From an uncultured Eubacteriales bacterium (GTDB taxonomy: Bacteria > Bacillota > Clostridia > Oscillospirales > Oscillospiraceae): 26,642 bases of DNA. Shown in pieces: positions 22,439 to 26,642 of this stretch. The stretch covers positions 1-26,642 of the forward strand of contig CABSBF010000027.1 of NCBI GenBank assembly GCA_902475855.1, read 5' to 3'. The notes below the pieces were generated by a model that saw nothing but the letters and a program-made list of their open reading frames with translations, was not told the origin of the DNA and did no database searches. Position numbers and translations under genes: made by a program. Numbering within the stretch: position 1 is the stretch's first letter; the number at the start of each line of letters is the position of its first letter.

Positions 22439-22744
22439 TCATGCGTTGACGGGCTGAACCTGCGAGAGGCCGAAAAAGCAGGTCACGCGCGTGCCGTTCT
22501 TCGTGGCCGTGTCTGCAAAAATGGCCTTGAACAGTGCCTTGCTTTCGTGGAGGACCTCATAGCCCAGATCGCGCCAGCCTGCCCATGTGTGCGTTTCTTC
22601 CCTGACCCCTGCGGCCTCCTTTGCGGTGTTGTGGGCTTTGGCGTTCGCCCATGCCATCCGAAGCGCCACAGCGAAGGTCTGCACACCCTTGCGGAAGATC
22701 CGCCATGCTGCCGTCATAATGCTGCTTAAATCGTACTTTTTCAT
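22439..22744 (-). CDS. 101-residue mobile-element protein, unknown function
   Basis: A frame starting MKKYDLSSIMTAAWRIFRKG and containing FAVALRMAWANAKAHNTAKE, followed by a Trp/Gly-containing middle (TWAGWRDLGYEVLHESKALFKAIF) and the end FFGLSQVQPVNA. The N-terminal 'MKKYDLSxIMxxAWxxxRK....ALxxAWxxAK' pattern recurs in small proteins of Clostridia phages and conjugative elements, as far as I recall. No catalytic motif is visible. GGAG lies 8 nt upstream of the ATG. A 118-nt gap separates it from the cysteine-rich gene before it; that gap holds an imperfect hairpin (ATAGGCG/CGCCTAT on plus, from 22811) and no other gene. Confidence 0.75.
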   Translation of the reverse strand: MKKYDLSSIMTAAWRIFRKGVQTFAVALRMAWANAKAHNTAKEAAGVREETHTWAGWRDLGYEVLHESKALFKAIFADTATKNGTRVTCFFGLSQVQPVNA

Positions 22745-22862
22745 TTTGCTGCTCCTTTCATTGTGCGCGTCGTTCCTAGAATCGATTTTAAGCCGTCCGC
22801 GCTGTGTATAATAGGCGGTTTCGCGGCTAACGCCTATACGGTAGGGTGTTTAACTCTCGGTT

Positions 22863-23045
22863 CTATTCGTTTCCTGATTTGTTCGCATCCGATAAAATTT
22901 CGGCTTTCTTTTCGTTTCCCATGCGGAACGGCCACAACGGACATTTCCGCAACTCGCATCTGCGAACCTCTGCGCCGTTACCGCAGCAGCAGTCGAGGCA
23001 TTTCAGCCGGATAGCCTTGCCCCTTGTAATTCGCTTTTCTTCCAT
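22863..23045 (-). CDS. 60-residue cysteine-rich, probable metal-binding protein
   Basis: A small basic protein starting MEEKRITRGKAIRLKCLDCC. It carries Cys16, 19, 20, 21, 30 and 35 in the arrangement CLDCCCGN...RRCELRKCPLWPFRMG. The CxxC pair plus the later Cys residues suggest a single zinc site. Similar 'KCLDCCCG...VRxCxxxxCPLxPxRxG' proteins are common in phages and elements of Clostridia, without a known function that I can name. The start at 23045 is chosen by AGGAGGT 7 nt upstream. It is the first gene after the RHH-controlled minus-strand promoter at 23204-23232; the roughly 150-nt leader contains only a possible 6-codon frame. Confidence 0.78.
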   Translation of the reverse strand: MEEKRITRGKAIRLKCLDCCCGNGAEVRRCELRKCPLWPFRMGNEKKAEILSDANKSGNE

Positions 23046-23203
23046 CGGTATTACCTCCTGTTTTTTGTTAGCAAAGGGGCCGGGGGCTTTAAGCATCTAG
23101 CGCGCTGCGCATCTCATTCTCCCTTATCCGTTCCGGCTCTTATCTGGCGTTCTTGGTTCGGCTTTCGCTTACTTCGTCCGTCTTGCCTTTGCTTTATGGC
23201 TAT

Positions 23204-23232
23204 ATTATACTTCGTTGCGCAACGTGTTTCAA
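23204..23232 (-). promoter_or_regulatory. promoter of the small-gene operon, with operator in its spacer
   Basis: On the minus strand: TTGAAA (plus 23227-23232), 17-nt spacer, TATAAT (plus 23204-23209). The perfect palindrome CGTTGCGCAACG (23213-23224) fills the spacer, so a protein bound there would block RNA polymerase. Confidence 0.85.
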
Positions 23233-23289
23233 GATGGAATATTGCACAAATATTGCGCAACGAATTTGTCCATTTTATACGTTGCGCAA
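23213..23289. promoter_or_regulatory. array of four TTGCGCAA-type operators
   Basis: Three exact TTGCGCAA palindromes (23215-23222, 23253-23260, 23282-23289) and one variant TTGCACAA (23242-23249). The first, at 23213-23224, extends to the perfect 12-bp palindrome CGTTGCGCAACG. Centre-to-centre distances are 27, 11 and 29 bp. The array links the minus-strand operon promoter with the promoter of the RHH gene, which is the obvious candidate to bind it. Confidence 0.8.
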
Positions 23290-23310
23290 TGCTGACAGGC
23301 ATGTTATAAT
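23282..23310 (+). promoter_or_regulatory. promoter of the RHH gene, with operator over its -35 box
   Basis: TTGCGC (23282-23287), 17-nt spacer, TATAAT (23305-23310). The -35 box is part of the TTGCGCAA operator at 23282-23289, consistent with autorepression. The leader is about 20 nt with AAAGGAGG. Confidence 0.75.
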
Positions 23311-23336
23311 GAATTTGCCGAAAGGAGGTCGAATAA

Positions 23337-23543
23337 ATGGCAGAAAGAAAAGCACAATGGCAAAACGACTATATTGCCAAAACCTATGACCGCATAAATC
23401 TAACCGTGCCCAAAGGTCAAAAAGAAGTTCTTAAGGCACACGCAGACAAGCACGACGGCGGCAGCGTAAATGCCTTTATCAACCGGGCGATCACAAACCA
23501 AATGGAGCAGGACAACGCGAACAGCGCAGAGCAAACAGAATAG
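23337..23543 (+). CDS. ribbon-helix-helix (Arc/MetJ-type) DNA-binding protein
   Basis: A 68-residue protein. After a basic/polar N terminus, YDRINLTVPKGQKEVLKAHADKHDGGSVNAFINRAI is a typical RHH fold: a strand (RINLTVP, residues 20-26), helix A (KGQKEVLKAHADKH) and helix B (SVNAFINRAITNQME). Such proteins bind DNA as dimers, with the strand reading short palindromes, often in tandem. Four TTGCGCAA-type palindromes lie directly upstream, one of them over its own -35 box, so it is most likely an autorepressor that also controls the divergent operon. It could instead be an unpaired antitoxin, but no toxin gene follows it. AAAGGAGG lies 8-9 nt before the ATG. A terminator overlaps its stop codon. 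Confidence 0.85.
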   Translation: MAERKAQWQNDYIAKTYDRINLTVPKGQKEVLKAHADKHDGGSVNAFINRAITNQMEQDNANSAEQTE

Positions 23544-23576
23544 AAAAGCCGGGGTTTCCTCCCCGGCTTTTCTATT
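23539..23576 (+). terminator. terminator of the RHH gene
   Basis: AATAGAAAAGCCGGGG (23539-23554) and CCCCGGCTTTTCTATT (23561-23576) form a perfect 16-bp stem with a 6-nt loop. It includes the TAG stop codon (23541-23543). The T-rich 3' arm gives the terminator signal. Confidence 0.85.
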
Positions 23577-23822
23577 TGCGCAGTGGCGGAATGCCCCCCC
23601 GGCGGGTTGCAGCCGTCGCTTTGCACATGAGCGCGGCGGTAATTCCCTGCAATGCGGTTTTAAGGGTCGCTGTCGCACCTGTGGCGGTTTTTATGGCTGC
23701 ATGGGTTTTCTTAATGTCCTGCTGGGAAAAGCCCGCAGAAGCGCAAAGAACGCGCGTATTATCCGCCTGACGGCTGCAAGGCAAGCCAGACCGCAACGCG
23801 AAAGACACACTTCCTACTTTTA
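23577..23822. other. stretch without a supported gene
   Basis: Both strands have open frames here. The minus strand is open from 23844 (TTG) to 23572, about 90 codons with reasonable codon use. The plus strand has a possible 47-codon frame from ATG 23627 with one hydrophobic segment. Neither has a ribosome binding site or a recognised motif, so neither is called. The stretch separates the RHH terminator from the toxin-antitoxin promoter. Confidence 0.4.
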
Positions 23823-23866
23823 ATAACTCTAAAGTACTTGACAATTCAATAACTTATGAGTATAAT
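23823..23866 (+). promoter_or_regulatory. toxin-antitoxin promoter with two operator-like repeats
   Basis: TTGACA (23838-23843), 17-nt spacer, TATAAT (23861-23866) is a perfect consensus promoter. Two copies of ATAACT-N4-AGTA (23823-23836 and 23849-23862), 26 bp apart, flank the -35 box and overlap the -10 box. They are the probable binding sites of the antitoxin. Confidence 0.8.
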
Positions 23867-23892
23867 AATGGCAGAGAGGGGGAACGATACCC

Positions 23893-24258
23893 TTGCACAA
23901 GATTTACTTCTACAAAGACAGAAACGGGAACGAGCCTGTATTCGAATACCTGAAAGAGCTTGCAAGCAGAAAGGATAAGAACAGCAGGATCAATGCAAAC
24001 AAGATCGGGGATTATATCGAAATACTGAGCCGCTACGGAACGCAGGCCGGAGAGCCGTATATCAAGCATTTGGACGGTGAAATATGGGAGTTGCGCCCGC
24101 TGCGGAACCGCGTGCTGTTTGTCGCGTGGGTAAATGGCAGTTATGTGCTTCTGCATCACTTCATCAAGAAAACGCAGAAGACACCGCCGAAGGAAATTGA
24201 AAAAGCAAAGCGTGAGCTTGCAGACCTGTTGGAAAGAGGTGTAGACTATGAAGAATAA
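23893..24258 (+). CDS. HigB/RelE-type toxin (phage-derived Gp49-like)
   Basis: A 121-residue protein of the Gp49-like HigB toxin group, a branch of RelE/ParE. Visible blocks are the N-terminal KIYFYKDRNGNEPVFEYLKEL, the centre KIGDYIEILSRYGTQAGEPYIKHLDGEIWELRPLRNRVLFVAW, and the C-terminal LLHHFIKKTQKTPPKEIEKAKRELADL. Toxins of this kind usually act as mRNA interferases. The start is TTG 23893, with AGGGGGAA about 8 nt upstream; the ATG at 23868 is in another frame. The toxin gene precedes the antitoxin gene, the higBA order. The end overlaps the antitoxin start by 11 nt. Confidence 0.88.
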   Translation: MHKIYFYKDRNGNEPVFEYLKELASRKDKNSRINANKIGDYIEILSRYGTQAGEPYIKHLDGEIWELRPLRNRVLFVAWVNGSYVLLHHFIKKTQKTPPKEIEKAKRELADLLERGVDYEE

Positions 24259-24538
24259 CGCAGTCGGAAGAAGCTGGACGGAGGCCCGCGCCGAGCTGTT
24301 CACACCGGAGGAAATTGCGGAAAGCAATCTCCGCGTCGCTTTGGTCGGTGAGATCATCAAGGCGCGGCAGGAAAAGGGCATCAGCCAGAAGAAGCTCGAG
24401 GAATTGAGCGGCGTAAAGCAGCCCATCATCGCCCGAATGGAAAAGGGCACGACAAGCCCGCAGATCGACACGATCTTAAAGCTGCTGGCGCCTCTGGGGA
24501 AAACGCTGGCCGTTGTGCCCCTTTCGGACGGAAAGTGA
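24248..24538 (+). CDS. HigA-type antitoxin (XRE helix-turn-helix)
   Basis: A 96-residue protein with an XRE helix-turn-helix at about residues 33-85: LVGEIIKARQEKGISQKKLEELSGVKQPIIARMEKGTTSPQIDTILKLLAPLGKTL. The N-terminal 30 residues contain an acidic 'EIAESN' stretch, likely involved in toxin contact. It would neutralise the preceding HigB-like toxin and repress the shared promoter together with it. GAAAGAGG lies about 8 nt before the ATG, within the toxin gene. A terminator follows 32 nt after the stop. Confidence 0.9.
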   Translation: MKNNAVGRSWTEARAELFTPEEIAESNLRVALVGEIIKARQEKGISQKKLEELSGVKQPIIARMEKGTTSPQIDTILKLLAPLGKTLAVVPLSDGK

Positions 24539-24569
24539 ATATCTGAATTCCCCATCCCAAAAGATAATT

Positions 24570-24598
24570 GCAGGCCGCTTCGGCGGTCTGCTTTTTTT
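24570..24598 (+). terminator. terminator of the toxin-antitoxin operon
   Basis: GCAGGCCGC (24570-24578) and GCGGTCTGC (24583-24591) pair over 9 bp with one G-T pair and a TTCG tetraloop, followed by seven T. Confidence 0.93.
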
Positions 24599-24657
24599 GT
24601 TCACACTTTTGCACAAAATCCACATTTTGCGCATAACGCCCCGCTTTTTCTACTCGT

Positions 24658-24697
24658 GCAAAATGCCCCCTGGTCATAAAACCGGAGGGCATTTTGC
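24658..24697. repeat. 11-bp inverted repeat of unknown role
   Basis: GCAAAATGCCC (24658-24668) and GGGCATTTTGC (24687-24697) are perfect complements. Inside, CTGG/CCGG can extend the stem around an 8-nt loop. No T tract follows on either strand, so it is not a typical terminator. The 403-nt gap 24539-24941 holds the terminator before it, this repeat and the small RNA candidate after it; I see no protein gene. Confidence 0.55.
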
Positions 24698-24775
24698 ATG
24701 TTCGCGGCAGTGCCGCTGTCAGCCGTTATTTACGCCCGTGGCCCGTTTTCGGGTTTCCCCATCAAACGATACCAC

Positions 24776-24804
24776 TTGATTTTTTCTAAGACATAGCGTA
24801 CAAT
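24776..24804 (+). promoter_or_regulatory. promoter of a compact RNA
   Basis: TTGATT (24776-24781), 17-nt spacer, TACAAT (24799-24804). The expected start is at about 24811, exactly where the first arm of the RNA's closing stem begins. Confidence 0.6.
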
Positions 24805-24810
24805 CAGGAT

Positions 24811-24878
24811 AGGAGTTGGTCGCTGTCAGTTATCCGCTTTCGGGCGGTGTGACGGTGTGTCAGCTCCTTTTTCTTTTA
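24811..24878 (+). ncRNA. candidate compact structured small RNA
   Basis: The closing stem pairs AGGAGTTG (24811-24818) with CAGCTCCT (24861-24868), 8 bp with one G-T pair. Inside it, GTCA (24825-24828)/TGAC (24850-24853) and CCGC (24834-24837)/GCGG (24844-24847) form a second hairpin. The closing stem runs into TTTTTCTTTTAT, a terminator signal. With the promoter just upstream, the unit is a self-contained transcript of about 65 nt with no frame for a protein. It could be the RNA antitoxin of a lost type I system, a regulator in trans, or a transcriptional attenuator without a gene. Confidence 0.5.
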
Positions 24879-24941
24879 TAAACATTTTTTCTTTTATTAT
24901 CCTGTATAACGACCACTTCACCCACAAATTCCGCGCCTTTA

Positions 24942-25772
24942 TCAGCAAACGCCTTCTCCGGCTTCTTCGTTTTCTGCGCGGCTGCGGCCCTTAAAATCCG
25001 CAGTGCGTCGTTCCTCGCGTGCCTCCTCGATATTCTCCCAGCGAATGAGATAGCTTTCCTGCACGCTCATGCCAGTTCTGCGGAATGTCCCAAGCCCAGT
25101 TCCGGCGCGATAGTTGAAGTCGTAGAAATGCGCCAGCTTCTGCCCGCGTCGTCGGCGCAGCGTGTACAAGCCACGCTTTGCCATGTCTGATACTCTGCTT
25201 TCGGACGTGCCGCGCCGCTCTGCAATTTTCTGAACGGGCAGATTCTCCCAGTACCGGCACTCGAGCACATCCCGCAGATTCTCCGGCAGGCAGTCCATTG
25301 CATCATGGAGCGCTGCTCCGAGCTGCTCCAGATAGATCGCATCCTCGACCTTCTCCACAGTTGTGGCGGGGTCTGCGGTCACGTCGCCCAGCGTTGCGCC
25401 GTTCTCCTCGTCTCCGATCGGTGTTGACAGGCTGACGGCGTTTCGCAGCGGGTCGAGCCTACCGCGCTTTGTGCGGTAGCCGGTAGCCTCTGCAAAGACA
25501 TTTTTCAGGTGCAGCAGGAACCAGGGCACAAATTCACCCGTTTCCGGCTTATAGTGGTCCACAGCAGCGCAGAGCGCCAGAAAGCCGGAGTTGTAAAGGT
25601 CGTCGAATTCTATCCAGTTACTGTCTCCCATTGCCGCAAGCAGCCGCCGCGCCTTTGCTGCAACCAGCCGCTCGACGGATTCCCACAACTCCGCAAGGAG
25701 ATCTGTTTCGCCCGACTGGATGCGGATTGCAAGTTCTTTCTGCTGCTCGGCCCGCAGTTCCTCGTTTGACAT
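24942..25772 (-). CDS. mobile-element sigma-70-like factor
   Basis: A 276-residue protein with sigma-70 domain traces. Region 2-like: ETDLLAELWESVERLVAAKARRLL, DDLYNSGFLALCAAVDHYKPETGEFVPWFLLHLKNVFAEATG, about residues 22-97. Region 4-like: LPENLRDVLECRYWENLPVQKIAERRGTSESRVSDMAKRGLYTLRR, about 160-205. A further 70 residues at the C terminus (basic and acidic, no known motif) are extra. Proteins like this are found in prophages and conjugative elements of Clostridia and are thought to direct transcription of the element's late genes; this is inference for the present one. GGAGGG ends 9-10 nt before the ATG at 25772. A perfect consensus promoter on the opposite strand lies directly over this start region. 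Confidence 0.8.
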   Translation of the reverse strand: MSNEELRAEQQKELAIRIQSGETDLLAELWESVERLVAAKARRLLAAMGDSNWIEFDDLYNSGFLALCAAVDHYKPETGEFVPWFLLHLKNVFAEATGYRTKRGRLDPLRNAVSLSTPIGDEENGATLGDVTADPATTVEKVEDAIYLEQLGAALHDAMDCLPENLRDVLECRYWENLPVQKIAERRGTSESRVSDMAKRGLYTLRRRRGQKLAHFYDFNYRAGTGLGTFRRTGMSVQESYLIRWENIEEAREERRTADFKGRSRAENEEAGEGVC

Positions 25773-25794
25773 TTCTGCCGCCCTCCTGTATAAT
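25766..25794 (+). promoter_or_regulatory. consensus promoter antisense to the sigma gene start
   Basis: TTGACA (25766-25771), 17-nt spacer, TATAAT (25789-25794). The -35 box covers the minus-strand start codon (25770-25772) and the spacer covers its ribosome binding site. It reads away from the sigma gene into the short RNA unit at 25801-25850. Confidence 0.75.
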
Positions 25795-25800
25795 CAGCTT

Positions 25801-25850
25801 GCAAGGCCATACAGAAAGCAGCTTTCGGAATGTTCCGGGGGCTGTTTTTT
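25801..25850 (+). ncRNA. candidate 50-nt small RNA with terminator hairpin
   Basis: From the consensus promoter the transcript would begin near 25801. An 18-nt single-stranded 5' part is followed by a hairpin: CAGC/GCTG (25819-25822 with 25841-25844), three T-G pairs, and CGGA/TCCG (25826-25829 with 25834-25837), then six T (25845-25850). No protein frame fits. It may be a small regulatory RNA, or its promoter may chiefly interfere with expression of the sigma gene. The next 140 nt up to 25988 are A/T-rich and show no gene. Confidence 0.5.
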
Positions 25851-25988
25851 ATATCCCCCTTTTCGGCGTTTTTTCGGCTGTTTGCCTTTTGGGAAAAAAC
25901 TCGGAGAAACCCCATTATTTCTGCGTCCGGTTTCGCTCTTTTTTTTGGTTGCATTTTTCTGCAAAAATCTGAATTTTAGGTTACCCCT

Positions 25989-26026
25989 GCGGGGCGGCTG
26001 CGTATTCAGAAACGCCGCTGCCCCGC
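25989..26026 (-). terminator. large imperfect hairpin after the coiled-coil gene
   Basis: The arms 25989-26003 and 26012-26026 pair at 13 of 15 positions around an 8-nt loop, with a 7-bp outer GC clamp. It lies 11 nt beyond the stop of the minus-strand gene ending at 26037. There is no T run after it on the minus strand, so it may be a pause or mRNA end-protection structure rather than a full terminator. Confidence 0.5.
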
Positions 26027-26036
26027 TGTGCATGGC

Positions 26037-26591
26037 TTAATACTCGTAAGTGCAGGAATCCGGAACGCCGACGTTGTCCAGAAACATACCCGCGCGAATA
26101 GAGTTCGGCTCACGGCATACATTCACGGCGCGGTCTGCATACGCGGAGAAATCCGCTTTGCGGGTTGCTGCATCGGCGGGGCGGTCGGCATAAAGCGGCG
26201 CGTCCTTGTGCTTGTCCGCATACTGGCACAGAAGCGCGAGCATCAAGGAATTATCCTTGTGCTTAGTGCAGAGTTGCTGAAACTGCGTTTGATTCATGGG
26301 GATGTCCAGCTTCAGCAGCTCTGCATCCTTGTCCAGCTTGTCGCCGGAAAGCACGTTCCATTTGTCCACGGCCTCGGCGTGCGCTTTGCGCGTCTGCTCG
26401 ATCTGCTGGACGGCGGCTTCGTGCGCGTCGCTTCGCTGTTTCCGAATTTCCGCGCGGCACTGATCCGCCCGAACGCGGGAAATAGTTTCGGCCTGCTCCT
26501 GCTTGAGCAACTCTGCCTCTCTGGCTTGCAGAGAATCCAGCCTTGCAAAATAGCTCTGAACGGTTGAATAAATGCTAGCTTTGTAATTCAT
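26037..26591 (-). CDS. coiled-coil mobile-element protein, unknown function
   Basis: A 184-residue protein. Residues 13-85 are a long charged helix rich in Gln/Glu/Arg/Ala (ARLDSLQAREAELLKQEQAET ... AVQQIEQTRKAHAEAVDKW), predicted to form a coiled coil. The C-terminal half (about 95-184) is compact, with DIPMNQTQFQQLCTKHKDNSLMLALLCQYAD and an end DNVGVPDSCTYEY. I recognise no catalytic motif. The shape resembles small structural or scaffold-associated proteins of prophages, but no capsid gene is in view. AAAGGAT lies about 6 nt before the ATG. It is upstream of the sigma-like gene on the same strand with a 264-nt gap. Its promoter is probably beyond the right edge. Confidence 0.7.
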   Translation of the reverse strand: MNYKASIYSTVQSYFARLDSLQAREAELLKQEQAETISRVRADQCRAEIRKQRSDAHEAAVQQIEQTRKAHAEAVDKWNVLSGDKLDKDAELLKLDIPMNQTQFQQLCTKHKDNSLMLALLCQYADKHKDAPLYADRPADAATRKADFSAYADRAVNVCREPNSIRAGMFLDNVGVPDSCTYEY

Positions 26592-26642
26592 AAATCTATC
26601 CTTTCTGCGGTCTTTCCCGCTGTCTAAATTGACTTTTGGTCT

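Noticed and set aside
23114..23302. 62-codon minus-strand frame between the operators and the cysteine-rich gene
   Set aside because: It starts upstream of the promoter that would have to transcribe it and runs through the operator array.
23282..23310. CRISPR-like interpretation of the repeated TTGCGCAA elements
   Set aside because: The repeats are 8-12 bp palindromes with irregular 11-29 bp spacing around promoters, and no cas genes are present. Operators explain them better.
23572..23844. 90-codon minus-strand frame with fair codon use
   Set aside because: It needs a TTG start inside the toxin-antitoxin promoter, has no ribosome binding site and no known motif. It could still be real if conserved in relatives.
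26028..26567. 179-codon plus-strand frame
   Set aside because: It is opposite the coiled-coil protein gene, which has a ribosome binding site. Its product shows no domain.

Overview
The window looks like chromosomal DNA of an endospore-forming, low-motility-information Clostridia member, most likely an Oscillospiraceae/Ruminococcaceae-type gut Firmicute. The reasons are: moderately high G+C with GC-rich third codon positions, strong GGAGG-type ribosome binding sites, the sporulation sigma factor SigG followed by a YlmC/YmxH-type protein, a PyrR-regulated pyrimidine leader, and consensus TTGACA-N17-TATAAT promoters. Species cannot be decided from the sequence alone.

Layout, left to right. (1) 1-328: a promoter leaving the left edge on the minus strand, a possible 22-residue hydrophobic peptide, and a two-way terminator. 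(2) 329-4016, minus strand: one operon of a FemAB-type peptidoglycan bridge enzyme, alanine racemase, a small membrane protein and an aldo/keto reductase with two 4Fe-4S motifs. (3) 4206-10289, plus strand: dihydropyrimidinase, dCMP deaminase, a small membrane protein, tRNA-dihydrouridine synthase, an ECF sigma factor with its membrane anti-sigma factor, and a secreted M23 peptidase whose start codon lies in a 23-bp hairpin. (4) 10250-10906: an HD-domain protein convergent with, and overlapping, the peptidase. (5) 11098-13468: a complete polar amino acid ABC importer (binding lipoprotein, permease, ATPase) with its own promoter and terminator. (6) 13583-13855: the decayed C-terminal end of a sortase-anchored, isopeptide-domain surface protein. 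(7) 14050-17148, minus strand: tsf, rpsB with a structured leader, the YlmC/YmxH gene and sigG. (8) 17335-19487: a PyrR-type attenuator leader, pyrR and the uracil permease gene. (9) 19552-21461: two divergent alpha/beta hydrolases. (10) 21552-21627: tRNA-Thr(GGU).

From the tRNA-Thr gene to the right edge the character changes to that of an integrated mobile element (prophage or ICE): many very short genes, tightly packed regulatory DNA, a HigBA-type toxin-antitoxin pair, a phage-like sigma factor and a coiled-coil protein. No integrase, capsid or conjugation gene is present within the window, so the element type is not settled. A minus-strand operon of six small genes (23045 down to 21846) diverges from a ribbon-helix-helix (RHH) repressor gene, and four copies of a TTGCGCAA-type palindrome lie in and around both promoters. 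This is a self-contained regulatory switch and the most interesting unit here. Two very compact predicted RNAs (about 24811-24878 and 25801-25850), each with its own near-consensus promoter and terminator-like hairpin, are further candidates for new biology.
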